This document shows positions 40,962-50,358 of a stretch of 52,273 nt of DNA, in pieces. The notes under the pieces were generated by a model. It had not been told where the DNA came from. It ran no database searches and saw only the letters and a list, made by a program, of their open reading frames with translations. The DNA comes from an uncultured SAR86 cluster bacterium. Lineage in GTDB: Bacteria; Pseudomonadota; Gammaproteobacteria; Magnimaribacterales; D2472. The stretch covers positions 1 through 52,273 of the forward strand of contig CACMFH010000008.1 in the NCBI GenBank assembly GCA_902612915.1, in the 5' to 3' direction. The position numbers and the translations under genes were made by a program. Within the stretch, counting starts at the first letter, position 1. Every line of letters starts with the position of its first letter.

Positions 40962-42134
40962 TTAGCAAATTCTTACACTAAAAACTCTTTTCATTTTTTT
41001 TATAGTATCTATTAGTTTCTTTGATGGCTCTGGCTGTAGGTCAATTAAAGTTATAGCAATTTCATTTCTACTTTTGTTAATCATGTCAGCAATATTAAGA
41101 TTTTCTGAAGCAATTTCTCCAGTTATACGACCAATTACACCAGGCTCATCTTTGTGAACTATAACTAGCCTATTTTCTGTTGTCCTTCCAAGTTTAACTC
41201 TAGGAAAATTAACAGAATTTATTATTTCTCCATCTTTTAAAAATCTATTTGCTTGTTCTGCTGCCATGATTGCACAATTAACTTCTGCCTCTTGAGTGCT
41301 TGCACCAAGATGAGGCATTAAGATAACATCTTCGTGTTCATTTGATCTTTTTATCATTTCTGGTGTTGGGAAATCAGTTACAAAACAACTGATATTTTTA
41401 TTTATTAGAGCTTCTAAAACATCTTTATTATTTACGATAGCTCCCCTTGATAGGTTGATTAACTTTGCCCCTTTTTTTATATGCTGAAGGTTATCTTTCG
41501 CAATTAAGTTTTTTGTTTCATCCACCAAAGGAACATGAATTGAAATGTAATCAGAATTAGATAATAAATATTTTAAATCGTCTGCTTTCTCAACTTCTTT
41601 TGGTAATTGCCAAGCAGAATCGATAGAGATATTTGGATCGTATCCAATAATTTTCATTCCCATGCTCTCAACTGATTGGGCTAAAAGAGATCCAATTGAC
41701 CCTAATCCAATTATTCCAATCGTTTTACCTTTTAACTCACTTCCTTTAAACGTTTTTTTATTTGACTCAACCAAGTTATTTACATCATTACTGTTTTTTT
41801 CTTTAATATTTTGTGTAAATTTGTGGCCTTGAATAATACCTCTTGAAGATAACAACAGCCCACAGATAACAAGTTCTTTGACTGCATTAGCATTTCCTCC
41901 TGGAGTATTAAATACCACAACACCCTTTTCGGTAGCCATACTTAGAGGAATATGGTTGACACCTGCCCCAGCTCGACATACACATTTTAGTGATGGATTA
42001 AAGTCTTTCTCAATAAGATTATGACTTCTTATAATAAGTGCATCTGGATCATTCTCATTTTCTATAAACCCATTGTCTTTTAGACAATTAATTCCTTGCA
42101 GAGCAATATTATTAAAGATTTTATATGTATACAT
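40962..42134 (-). CDS. serA: D-3-phosphoglycerate dehydrogenase
   Basis: 390 residues. The NAD-binding motif is GIIGLGSIGSLLAQSVESMGMKIIGYDP. The catalytic Arg is in INLSRGAIVN, with a Glu/His pair further on (MPHLGASTQEAE). The C-terminal ACT domain (LVIVHKDEPGVIGRITGEI) senses L-serine in this type. It catalyses the first step of serine synthesis from 3-phosphoglycerate. It is preceded by a 76-base gap shared with the divergent ABC ATPase gene. Confidence 0.93.
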   Translation of the reverse strand: MYTYKIFNNIALQGINCLKDNGFIENENDPDALIIRSHNLIEKDFNPSLKCVCRAGAGVNHIPLSMATEKGVVVFNTPGGNANAVKELVICGLLLSSRGIIQGHKFTQNIKEKNSNDVNNLVESNKKTFKGSELKGKTIGIIGLGSIGSLLAQSVESMGMKIIGYDPNISIDSAWQLPKEVEKADDLKYLLSNSDYISIHVPLVDETKNLIAKDNLQHIKKGAKLINLSRGAIVNNKDVLEALINKNISCFVTDFPTPEMIKRSNEHEDVILMPHLGASTQEAEVNCAIMAAEQANRFLKDGEIINSVNFPRVKLGRTTENRLVIVHKDEPGVIGRITGEIASENLNIADMINKSRNEIAITLIDLQPEPSKKLIDTIKKMKRVFSVRIC

Positions 42135-42210
42135 TTCGATAAGATTAATTAAAACATTAGTAGAAAAACAGAAGCATTATATACAAAATTGACATATATT
42201 AACTGTACAT

Positions 42211-42831
42211 ATGAGTATTCACATTAATAATTTAACTTTCTCTCATGGTGATTCTACGCTATTGCATGATTTATCTTTCTCAGTTGAAAAAAATCAAATA
42301 GGTTTCGTGTCAGGAAATAGTGGGATTGGTAAAAGCACCCTCTTTAATATAATTGCAGGACTTATTCTGCCTGAAAAAGGCAAAATAATGCTTGATGATA
42401 TGCTTCTCAATGATAAAAATTTCTCACTAGAGACTGAAAAAAGGAAGGTTGGTTATGTTTTTCAAGATTTTGCATTATTCCCTCACATAAATGTTAAAAG
42501 AAATATTCAATATGCAATTTCCTCCGAAGTAAGTGAACTCTTTGATGAATTAATATCAAAACTGGGTCTATTAGAGCTTTTAGATAAAATGCCCCATGAA
42601 TTATCTGGCGGTCAACAACAAAGAGTGGCTCTGCTAAGAGCTATTTTTATGAAACCAAAAATTCTTCTTTTGGATGAGCCGTTTTCGAACCTTGATAAAG
42701 ATAATATTATTGCTGCTCAAAAAATAATAAGTCAAATCATAAGCTTATATAATATACCTTGCCTACTCATATCTCATGAAATTCAATCAACTGAAAATTT
42801 TCGAATAGATAAAGAAATTATAATCAGTTAG
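42211..42831 (+). CDS. Orphan ABC transporter ATP-binding protein
   Basis: 206 residues. Walker A is GNSGIGKSTL, the Q-loop is VFQDFALFPHI, the signature is LSGGQQQRVAL, Walker B is ILLLDEPF, and the H-loop His is in LLISHEI. The sequence resembles import-type ATPases such as ThiQ or FbpC, but no permease or binding protein is adjacent, so the substrate is unknown. It lacks the C-terminal regulatory domain of larger importers. It overlaps the convergent glpK end by eight bases. Confidence 0.88.
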   Translation: MSIHINNLTFSHGDSTLLHDLSFSVEKNQIGFVSGNSGIGKSTLFNIIAGLILPEKGKIMLDDMLLNDKNFSLETEKRKVGYVFQDFALFPHINVKRNIQYAISSEVSELFDELISKLGLLELLDKMPHELSGGQQQRVALLRAIFMKPKILLLDEPFSNLDKDNIIAAQKIISQIISLYNIPCLLISHEIQSTENFRIDKEIIIS

Positions 42832-44278
42832 ATGATAGCGATTTTTCAACATATGATCTCCAATCATTAAAGGTTCTATCATAAGTTTCTGTTAATTCAG
42901 TATTTGGTGTAAAAACATTCACATCATCGTTTTTTGTACCATAAATACTTAATCCAGAAGCAAGCATGCAAACTTTACAAGCGCCAATAGCAGTTGATTC
43001 CACATTTTTTGGTTGAATGATTTTTTTATTAAGAGTATCAGCAAGTAGTTGACAAAATGCGTTATTTTTCACCATGCCGCCATCTACTGACAGATTAGTT
43101 ATTTGGATATCATACTCTTGCAAAATAGAAGTAATCTCTTTTGTTTGAAAAGAAATTGAATGAAATGCTGCAGTTACCATATCTTCGATCGAGGAATCCT
43201 GAGTAAGACCATAAAAACCCCCTCTGATATCTGAATTCCAATGAGGAGCGCCTAAACCATTAAAAGCTGGTAAGAAAAGAACATTATTGCTATTTCCTTT
43301 CTTATTAAGATATTTCTCGCTATCTTCTGCGCTTTCAAAAAATTTCATTTTATCTCGGAGCCATTTAATTATGGTTCCAGATGAATAAATACTGCCTTCA
43401 ATAGCATAATGAACTTTATCACCTAATTGATATGCCACCGTTGTAAGCAATCCTTCATCAATATTTAAGGGCTTTTCTTCAGTATTTACCATTAAGAAGC
43501 AACCCGTTCCATATGTAGATTTCATATCGCCATTATTAAAGCAACCTTGCCCAACAAGAGCTGCTTGCTGGTCTCCAATAACACCTCTAATAGGAATTTC
43601 ACAATCATTTATTTTTAAATTACCAAAATCGCCATCACAACTTAACACTTTAGGCATCATGGTTTTGGGTATTTCAAATAATTCCAATAGCTCATCATCC
43701 CATTCCATACTTTTTATATTAAAAAGCAATGTTCTTGACGCGTTTGTAACATCTGTGAAATGATTTTTTTCTTTAGAAAGCATATAAATAAGATATGAAT
43801 CAACAGTTCCAAACAATAATTCACCCCTACTTGCTTTTTCTCTTGCGCCGTCAACATTATCTAGAATCCATTTAATCTTTGTTGCTGAAAAATATGGATC
43901 AAGAAGTAGTCCTGTTTTTTCTTTTATGACTGGTTCATGCCCGTTTGATTTCAGATATGAGCAATATTCATGTGTTCTTCTATCTTGCCAAACAATTCCA
44001 GGATAGATTGCTTCACCAGTTGATTTTGACCAGACTATTGTCGTTTCTCTTTGGTTTGTAATACCGCACGCCTCGAGACCTATATCAGCGCTTACAACTT
44101 TTTTAAGTGTATTTGTAACTGTTTCTATTATTTTCATCGGCTCTAGCTCAACCCAGCCATCCTCTGGATAAGTAAGATCATATTCTTCTTGCGCATCTGT
44201 CACTAAATTTAAATTTGCATCAAAAATTATTGATCTTGAACTTGTGGTTCCTTGATCTATTGATAAAAAGTTTTTCAT
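42824..44278 (-). CDS. glpK: Glycerol kinase
   Basis: 484 residues. FGGY-family motifs include LSIDQGTTSSRSIIFD at the N-terminus, GIVWQDRRTHEYC, FGTVDSYLIYML, VIGDQQAALVGQGCF and LSVDGGMVKNNAFCQLLADT. It phosphorylates glycerol to glycerol-3-phosphate. No glpF or glpD is adjacent. GGAG lies before the ATG, and the upstream region is shared with nrdA and contains DnaA boxes. Confidence 0.95.
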   Translation of the reverse strand: MKNFLSIDQGTTSSRSIIFDANLNLVTDAQEEYDLTYPEDGWVELEPMKIIETVTNTLKKVVSADIGLEACGITNQRETTIVWSKSTGEAIYPGIVWQDRRTHEYCSYLKSNGHEPVIKEKTGLLLDPYFSATKIKWILDNVDGAREKASRGELLFGTVDSYLIYMLSKEKNHFTDVTNASRTLLFNIKSMEWDDELLELFEIPKTMMPKVLSCDGDFGNLKINDCEIPIRGVIGDQQAALVGQGCFNNGDMKSTYGTGCFLMVNTEEKPLNIDEGLLTTVAYQLGDKVHYAIEGSIYSSGTIIKWLRDKMKFFESAEDSEKYLNKKGNSNNVLFLPAFNGLGAPHWNSDIRGGFYGLTQDSSIEDMVTAAFHSISFQTKEITSILQEYDIQITNLSVDGGMVKNNAFCQLLADTLNKKIIQPKNVESTAIGACKVCMLASGLSIYGTKNDDVNVFTPNTELTETYDRTFNDWRSYVEKSLSSN

Positions 44279-44297
44279 ATCATCACTCCAATGCTAA

Positions 44298-44417
44298 TTA
44301 TCCACAATTTATACACTTATTTCCAACAGTATAAAAACACCTTTTATACACTATATTGTGCAAAAAAATGAAATTGTCACAATATATTGTGTTTTTTTAC
44401 TTGATTCTTTATCCACA
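44298..44417. promoter_or_regulatory. DnaA boxes between glpK and nrdA
   Basis: Two perfect DnaA boxes, TTATCCACA, lie at 44298-44306 and 44409-44417. Two near matches, TTATACACT, lie at 44309-44317 and 44344-44352. The 44409 box falls between the -35 and -10 of the nrdA promoter. DnaA control of nrdAB is known in E. coli and fits coupling of nucleotide supply to replication. Confidence 0.7.
44348..44392. promoter_or_regulatory. NrdR boxes upstream of nrdAB
   Basis: TCACAATATATTGTGT (44377-44392) matches the NrdR consensus ACACWATATATWGTGT at 15 of 16 positions. A shorter partner, ACACTATATTGTGC, lies at 44348-44361. The centres are 30 bases apart, close to three helical turns, as expected for paired NrdR sites. 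NrdR is an ATP-cone repressor of ribonucleotide reductase genes. Confidence 0.75.
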
Positions 44418-44428
44418 ATAAGTATAGT
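44401..44428 (+). promoter_or_regulatory. Promoter of nrdAB
   Basis: TTGATT (44401-44406) is followed after 16 bases by TATAGT (44423-44428). Transcription would start near 44435, leaving a leader of about 100 bases, AT-rich with no clear gene. The promoter contains a DnaA box and lies just after an NrdR box. Confidence 0.65.
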
Positions 44429-44537
44429 TAGTCGGTAGGAGAAAAAATTTACATTACTGCAGAATTACTTAAATTTTTCCAAAAAAAGAAAAAATAAAAC
44501 TTTTGATAAAAGAAGATGAATAGCGGATAAAGAAAAA

Positions 44538-47408
44538 ATGGAAGTTCAACAACAAAATCAGAAAGAAAATATTAATCAATCCATAAGTGAAATAGAAACA
44601 ACAGCACCAGGAAAGCTAAGAGTAATAAAAAGAAATGGGAAAGTTGTTCCCTTTGAGGACGACAAAATAAAAGTGGCTATAACTAAAGCATTTTTAGCTA
44701 TTGAATCTGGAAATGCAGCAGCAAGTGAAAGAATACATAAAAAGGTTGGTGAACTTACAGATGCTGTAGTAGAGGTTTTTAAGAGGCGAATGCCCTCAGG
44801 AGGAACCCTTCATATAGAAGAGATACAAGATCAAGTAGAACTTCAGCTCATGAGGTCAGAGGAACTTGATGTTGCAAAAAGTTACATACTTTACAGAGCA
44901 GAAAGAACACAAGAAAGAAAGAAGGAAAAGGTTGAAATAGATCTACCTGATGTTCCAAGTATAAATATTACAAAAAGCGATGGAAGCTTGGTGCCTCTTG
45001 ATGTGGAGAAAGTTGCAGGATTAATAAGTGATGCGTGTGAAGACTTGGAAGAAGTATCAGTTAATGAGGTTTTAGATGAAGCCTTAAAAAATTTATATGA
45101 CGGGGTGTCAATTTCAGATATGAGAACAAGTCTTGTTATGTCAGCAAGAACAAAGGTTGAGAAAGAACCTAATTATTCTTTTGTAACAGCAAGAATACTC
45201 ATGGATCAAATAAGAAGTGAAGCATTGAATTTTCTTGGTGTTGCTGAAGAATCAACATATCAAGAAATGGAATCAAACTATCCAAAAGCATTTAAGGCGT
45301 ACATAGATAAAGGAATAGAGCTTGATATATTAAACCCTGAACTTGAAACCTTTGACCTTGAGAAGCTTGGAAAGGCAATTGATTTTACTAGAGATAATCA
45401 ATTTACATATTTAGGCCTACAAACCCTTTATGACAGGTATTTTATTCATTGTGATGACGTAAGATATGAGCTACCTCAAGTATTTTTCATGAGAGTTTCA
45501 ATGGGACTTGCTATAGAAGAAGAAAACAGAGAGGAAAGAGCAATAGAGTTCTACAAGCTTCTTTCTAGCTTTGATTACATGAGTTCTACACCAACATTAT
45601 TCAACTCTGGAACAAAAAGACCACAATTATCTTCATGCTATCTAACAACAATACCCGACGACTTAGATGGTATTTTCTCAGCAATGAAAGATAATGCATT
45701 ATTGTCAAAATGGGCTGGAGGCTTAGGTAATGATTGGACTCCAGTAAGGGCCATGAATTCTTACATCAAAGGAACAAATGGAAAAAGTCAGGGTGTGGTT
45801 CCCTTCTTAAAAGTTGCAAATGATACTGCTGTTGCAGTAAATCAAGGCGGTAAAAGAAAAGGCGCTATGTGTGGTTATTTAGAGACTTGGCATTTGGATA
45901 TTGAAGAGTTTTTAGAGCTTAGAAAAAATACTGGCGACGAAAGAAGAAGAACACATGATATGAACACTGCAAACTGGGTGCCTGATCTATTTATGAAAAG
46001 AGTGGAAAAAGACGAAAACTGGACACTTTTTTCACCTGGAGAAACACCAGAACTGCATGATCTTATTGGTAAAGCTTTTGAAGAAAAGTATGAAGAATAT
46101 GAAGAAAAGGCAAAAAATGGTGAAATGGATCAATTCAAATCTGTTCCTGCAAAAGAGCTATGGAGAAAAATGCTTACAATGTTATTCGAAACAGGTCATC
46201 CATGGATTACATTTAAAGACTCTTGCAATCTAAGATCACCGCAACAGCACTCAGGAGTTGTTCATTCATCAAATCTTTGTACTGAGATCACCCTAAATAC
46301 AAGTGCTGATAATGAAATTGCTGTTTGTAATTTAGGCTCCGTTAACCTTGCAAATCATATGAAAGATGGAAAACTTGATGAAGAAAAAATTAAGCAAACT
46401 GTTTCAACAGCTATAAGAATGTTAGATAACGTCATAAACATTAATTATTATTCTGTTGATACTGCTAAAAATTCAAACTTAAAACACAGGCCAATAGGAC
46501 TTGGTCTTATGGGTTTCCAAGATGCACTTTATTTACAAAATATACCTTACTGCAGCGACGAGGCTGTAGATTTTGCAGATAGAAGCATGGAACTAATAAG
46601 TTATAACGCAATATATGCCTCAACAGAGCTGGCAAAAGAAAGAGGCGCATATGAGAGCTTTAACGGATCCTTATGGAGCAAGGGGATACTTCCAAAGGAT
46701 TCATTAAATATTCTTGAGGAAAACAGAGGAAGTGAGTATCTAAATGTTGACAGATCTGAAACATTAGATTGGGAGACACTAAGAAAGAAAGTTAAAAAAG
46801 ATGGGATGAGAAATTCAAATGTTATGGCAATTGCGCCGACAGCTACTATCTCTAACATCACTGGAATAACACAATCAATTGAACCTACATATCAAAACTT
46901 GTATGTAAAATCTAACTTGTCAGGCGAGTTTACGATTGTAAATCCTCATCTTGTAAGAAAATTAAAAGAATTGGATTTATGGGATGATGTAATGATTAAT
47001 GACCTAAAGTATTTTGAAGGAAGCTTGTCAGAGATTTCAAGAATACCTGAAGACATTAAGAAGCTTTTTTCAACTGCATTTGAGGTTGAGCCAAGGTATA
47101 TCGTTGAATCTGCAAGCAGAAGACAAAAATGGATAGACCAGGCTCAATCACTAAATTTGTATATTGGAAATGCTGATGGTAAAAAGCTAGACATAACATA
47201 CAGAATGGCGTGGTATTCAGGTTTAAAAACAACCTATTATCTAAGATCGATTGCAGCGACATCAACAGAAAAATCTACAGTTCAACAGGGAAAATTAAAC
47301 GCAGTAAGTTCTGACGCAAGTCAGGCTTCAACAAAAGAGCTGGGTGCACCTGCACCTGTTCCAACAGCATGCTCACTGGATGATCCAGATTGTGAAGCAT
47401 GTCAATAA
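44538..47408 (+). CDS. nrdA: Class Ia ribonucleotide reductase, alpha subunit
   Basis: 956 residues, with two N-terminal ATP-cone regions: the first about 30-125 (VIKRNGKVVPFEDDKI), the second about 145-225 (SINITKSDGSLVPLDVEK). The active site includes SSCYLTTIPDDL, the NLCTE motif with the thiyl-radical Cys, and AVCNLGSVNLA. PTATISNITGITQSIEP follows, and the redox-active tail ends CEACQ. It reduces ribonucleoside diphosphates with NrdB. The double ATP-cone form is Pseudomonas-like. GGATAAAG lies ahead of the ATG. Confidence 0.97.
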   Translation: MEVQQQNQKENINQSISEIETTAPGKLRVIKRNGKVVPFEDDKIKVAITKAFLAIESGNAAASERIHKKVGELTDAVVEVFKRRMPSGGTLHIEEIQDQVELQLMRSEELDVAKSYILYRAERTQERKKEKVEIDLPDVPSINITKSDGSLVPLDVEKVAGLISDACEDLEEVSVNEVLDEALKNLYDGVSISDMRTSLVMSARTKVEKEPNYSFVTARILMDQIRSEALNFLGVAEESTYQEMESNYPKAFKAYIDKGIELDILNPELETFDLEKLGKAIDFTRDNQFTYLGLQTLYDRYFIHCDDVRYELPQVFFMRVSMGLAIEEENREERAIEFYKLLSSFDYMSSTPTLFNSGTKRPQLSSCYLTTIPDDLDGIFSAMKDNALLSKWAGGLGNDWTPVRAMNSYIKGTNGKSQGVVPFLKVANDTAVAVNQGGKRKGAMCGYLETWHLDIEEFLELRKNTGDERRRTHDMNTANWVPDLFMKRVEKDENWTLFSPGETPELHDLIGKAFEEKYEEYEEKAKNGEMDQFKSVPAKELWRKMLTMLFETGHPWITFKDSCNLRSPQQHSGVVHSSNLCTEITLNTSADNEIAVCNLGSVNLANHMKDGKLDEEKIKQTVSTAIRMLDNVININYYSVDTAKNSNLKHRPIGLGLMGFQDALYLQNIPYCSDEAVDFADRSMELISYNAIYASTELAKERGAYESFNGSLWSKGILPKDSLNILEENRGSEYLNVDRSETLDWETLRKKVKKDGMRNSNVMAIAPTATISNITGITQSIEPTYQNLYVKSNLSGEFTIVNPHLVRKLKELDLWDDVMINDLKYFEGSLSEISRIPEDIKKLFSTAFEVEPRYIVESASRRQKWIDQAQSLNLYIGNADGKKLDITYRMAWYSGLKTTYYLRSIAATSTEKSTVQQGKLNAVSSDASQASTKELGAPAPVPTACSLDDPDCEACQ

Positions 47409-47425
47409 ATTAAAAGGAGAAAGAA

Positions 47426-48694
47426 ATGTTAAATTGGGATGAATACGGAAAAGATGAAAATTCCACACCTCCGGTTGTATCAGAGCCAAAAACTGAAGTA
47501 GTTAATCAAACTACTGAGGTTAAACAACCTGAACCTCCTCAGCCAGCTGAGTCTGCAGTATCTACCGAACCATCTAATATCGGTGAAGGATCTAGAGCAG
47601 AAGCAGCCCGTAAAGCTGTAAATAATCTAGATGAAACAGCTGGCAATGAGGAACTTGATGAAATGATGGCTAATGCAGGTCGGGTGCAAGTTGATCAAAA
47701 AATGATGATCAATTGTAAGGCTGACCTAAATCAATTAGTGCCATTCAAGTATGATTGGGCTTGGCAGAAATATCTTGATGGAAGTGCCAACCATTGGATG
47801 CCACAAGAAATAAATATGACAAATGATATTGTCTTGTGGAAATCTGAAGACGGATTAACAGAAGATGAGAGAGTAATTGTAAAAAGAAACTTAGGCTTCT
47901 TCTCAACAGCAGATTCTCTAGTTGCAAATAATCTTGTGCTTGCATTATATAGGTTAATTACAAATCCTGAATGCAGACAATATATTCTCAGACAAAGCCT
48001 TGAAGAGGCAATTCATACTCATGCATATCAGTATTGTATTGAATCTCTAGGAATGGACGAAGGAGAAATATTCAACATGTACAGAGAAGTTCCTTGCGTT
48101 GCAAGAAAGGCATCATGGGGCCTTAAGTACACTCAAGAAATTTCTGATCCAGACTTTAAAACAGGCACTGTTGAAACAGATAAGCAACTACTAAAAAATC
48201 TCATAGCATTTTATTGTGTTTTAGAAGGCATTTTCTTTTATTGTGGTTTTACACAGATTCTCTCCATGGGAAGAAGAAATAAAATGACAGGAACAGCAGA
48301 ACAGTTTCAATATATCTTAAGAGACGAATCTATGCATGTAAATTTTGGTATTGATGTAATTAATCAAATCAAAATAGAAAATCCACATTTATGGGATGAT
48401 CAGATGAAAGCTGATGCGGCGCAGATGATTCTTGAAGGAACTGAGTTAGAAATTCAATACGCAAGAGATACTATGCCAAGAGGCGTATTAGGAATGAATG
48501 CATCTATGATGGAAGAGTATCTAAAATTTATTGCAAATAGAAGGCTCACACAGCTTGGTCTCGATGAAGAATTTACTGGAGTATCAAATCCATTCCCATG
48601 GATGTCAGAAATTATTGATTTAAGGAAAGAGAAAAATTTCTTTGAAACAAGAGTTACTGAATATCAGGTTGGCGGTGCATTAAACTGGGAATAA
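47426..48694 (+). CDS. nrdB: Class Ia ribonucleotide reductase, beta subunit
   Basis: 422 residues. An N-terminal extension of about 100 residues, rich in Pro, Glu and Thr, precedes the ferritin-like core, as in Pseudomonas NrdB. The core begins [23 protein letters not shown]. The radical-site region [11 protein letters not shown] keeps the Glu, His and Tyr corresponding to E. coli E115, H118 and Y122, so it is a tyrosyl-radical enzyme rather than class Ic. Further metal ligands lie in [11 protein letters not shown] and [17 protein letters not shown] precedes the ATG. Co-transcribed with nrdA (17-base gap). Confidence 0.97.
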   Translation: MLNWDEYGKDENSTPPVVSEPKTEVVNQTTEVKQPEPPQPAESAVSTEPSNIGEGSRAEAARKAVNNLDETAGNEELDEMMANAGRVQVDQKMMINCKADLNQLVPFKYDWAWQKYLDGSANHWMPQEINMTNDIVLWKSEDGLTEDERVIVKRNLGFFSTADSLVANNLVLALYRLITNPECRQYILRQSLEEAIHTHAYQYCIESLGMDEGEIFNMYREVPCVARKASWGLKYTQEISDPDFKTGTVETDKQLLKNLIAFYCVLEGIFFYCGFTQILSMGRRNKMTGTAEQFQYILRDESMHVNFGIDVINQIKIENPHLWDDQMKADAAQMILEGTELEIQYARDTMPRGVLGMNASMMEEYLKFIANRRLTQLGLDEEFTGVSNPFPWMSEIIDLRKEKNFFETRVTEYQVGGALNWE

Positions 48695-48697
48695 AAC

Positions 48698-49306
48698 TTG
48701 AAGCTTTATTCAAGCCCAGTTGCTCCTAGCCCGAGAAAGGTTCTTATCTTCATTGCTGAAAAAGGTATTACAGATATAGAAGTTAAGAACCTTGATATAG
48801 GTAAGCTAGAGCACAAAACACCAGAATATAAAAAAATTGCTCCGAATTCTCGAATACCTGCACTCGTTTTGGATAATGGAGAAGTAATACTTGAAACAAC
48901 TGCTATCTGTAGATATTTAGAGTGCTTTCATCCTGAGCCGAACTTGTTTGGAGATAATGCTGATGAAATCGCACAAATTGAAATGTGGTATTCAAGAATT
49001 TCTTTTGAATTAATGATGCCTTTAATGCATGGATTTAGACATACTCATCCGCATATGAGTGCACTTGAAAATCAAAATAATGAATTTGGATTGGCTCAAA
49101 GAGAATTAGCTGTTAAATCACTAAAATATTATGATGAAGTAATGGCGGATAAAGAATATATAGCCTGCAATAAGTTTTCATATGCTGACATCCAAGCTGT
49201 AACATCGCTTCAATTTCTTGTGCGTCTTAACAAGATAGATATACATAATTATAAAAATTTATCTAATTACATAAATAATATTGCAAAAAGACCTAGCTTT
49301 GCTTGA
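48698..49306 (+). CDS. Glutathione S-transferase family protein
   Basis: 202 residues from a TTG start three bases after nrdB. The N-terminal thioredoxin-like domain reads KLYSSPVAPSPRKVLIFIAEKGI, with SRIPALVLDNGEVILETTAICRYLE containing the cis-Pro and the glutathione-binding acidic-Ser/Thr region. The C-terminal domain is helical (FSYADIQAVTSLQF). The substrate is unknown. Translation is probably coupled to nrdB. It is convergent with the SDR gene. Confidence 0.88.
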   Translation: MKLYSSPVAPSPRKVLIFIAEKGITDIEVKNLDIGKLEHKTPEYKKIAPNSRIPALVLDNGEVILETTAICRYLECFHPEPNLFGDNADEIAQIEMWYSRISFELMMPLMHGFRHTHPHMSALENQNNEFGLAQRELAVKSLKYYDEVMADKEYIACNKFSYADIQAVTSLQFLVRLNKIDIHNYKNLSNYINNIAKRPSFA

Positions 49307-49320
49307 TAAAGCTATTTATT
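49294..49320. terminator. Weak bidirectional terminator between GST and SDR genes
   Basis: TAGCTTT (49294-49300) pairs with AAAGCTA (49308-49314) around a 7-base loop, followed on the plus strand by TTTATT. The hairpin spans both stop codons in a five-base convergent gap. AT-rich stem, so strength is uncertain. Confidence 0.35.
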
Positions 49321-50211
49321 GATTAATTCAAAAAATTTTAGAGTTTGTTCTCCTCCATTCTGTAAAGCTCGTGCATCTGTCATATCAGAAATTTTGTCCC
49401 AATTAGCTTCGATGTTTTCAGGTGTCATGTCTTCACCCATACCAAGAGATACTCCCATAGTTTCATGTATGAATATTCTAGAAAAAACTCCTGCACCAGC
49501 AGCCATAATGGCTCCGTTAGGTGCATTTTCACTTGATAAATAAATTACTGCAGGTGTAACAAATTCTGGTTGAAGATTTTTGCCAAAGTCTTCTGGAATT
49601 AAACCTTCAGTCATTCTTGTATAAGCAACAGGTGTAATAGAGTTTGTAAAAACATTTTTACTTTGGCCTTCAATTTTTAAGGTATTCATAAGGCCGACCA
49701 TTGCCATCTTTGCAGAGCCGTAGTTAGTTTGGCCAAAGTTACCAAAAACACCACTTGAGGAGCTTGTAAAAACAATGCGGCCATACTCTTGTTCTCTCAT
49801 AATAGGAAAAATTGTATGTGTACAATTTAAGCTTCCTTGAAAATGAACATCCATTACCAAATTAAAATCCTCAAGAGTTACTTTATGAAAACTTTTATCT
49901 CTAAGAATTCCAGCATTATTTACCAAAATATCTATTCTTCCCCACTTTTCCATGGTTTGATTAGTCATTTCTTTTACTGCATCCAGATCGGTGACACTAG
50001 CACCATTTGCAATAGCTTCGCCACCTTCAGATTTAATGATATCTACGACCTCATTTGCTGCATCACTGGCACCACTGCCATCAACACTTCCACCAAGATC
50101 ATTTACAACAACTTTTGCTCCTCGTCTTGCTAACTCAAGTGCATGTTCTTTGCCTATACCACCACCAGCGCCTGTGACAATTGCAACCCTATCATCAAAT
50201 CTTATTGACAT
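49312..50211 (-). CDS. Short-chain dehydrogenase, MFE-2/(3R)-hydroxyacyl-CoA dehydrogenase-like
   Basis: 299 residues. The NAD-binding motif is VTGAGGGIGKEHALELARRGAKVVVNDLGGS, followed by NNAGILRDKSFHK. The catalytic part has FTSSSSGVFGNFGQTNYGSAK with Ser, Tyr and Lys. The wording is that of the dehydrogenase domain of peroxisomal multifunctional enzyme 2 and bacterial relatives, which act on (3R)-hydroxyacyl-CoA in beta-oxidation-like pathways. The hydratase domain is absent. GGAGAAAG precedes the ATG. Confidence 0.9.
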   Translation of the reverse strand: MSIRFDDRVAIVTGAGGGIGKEHALELARRGAKVVVNDLGGSVDGSGASDAANEVVDIIKSEGGEAIANGASVTDLDAVKEMTNQTMEKWGRIDILVNNAGILRDKSFHKVTLEDFNLVMDVHFQGSLNCTHTIFPIMREQEYGRIVFTSSSSGVFGNFGQTNYGSAKMAMVGLMNTLKIEGQSKNVFTNSITPVAYTRMTEGLIPEDFGKNLQPEFVTPAVIYLSSENAPNGAIMAAGAGVFSRIFIHETMGVSLGMGEDMTPENIEANWDKISDMTDARALQNGGEQTLKFFELINK

Positions 50212-50323
50212 GTTCTTTCTCCAAAATAATAAAGTAAATTTGAAATTAAATTGGAGATATTTTAATCAAAAAAAATCCCATTTACTACGATATAAAACTA
50301 AGGATTCCAATTCAATTTAAGAA

Positions 50324-50329
50324 TATAAT
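50324..50329 (+). promoter_or_regulatory. -10 element of mdh
   Basis: A perfect TATAAT lies 29 bases before the mdh ATG. This would give a leader of about 22 bases carrying AAAAGGG as Shine-Dalgarno. No strong -35 is visible. Confidence 0.5.
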
Positions 50330-50358
50330 GTATCATCAGTTTTTTAAAAGGGTTTTTA

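Noticed and set aside
44435-44537. Structured regulatory RNA in the nrdA leader
   Set aside because: Only weak A/T-rich inverted repeats were found there and no conserved-looking GC-rich core, so control is better explained by the NrdR and DnaA sites upstream.
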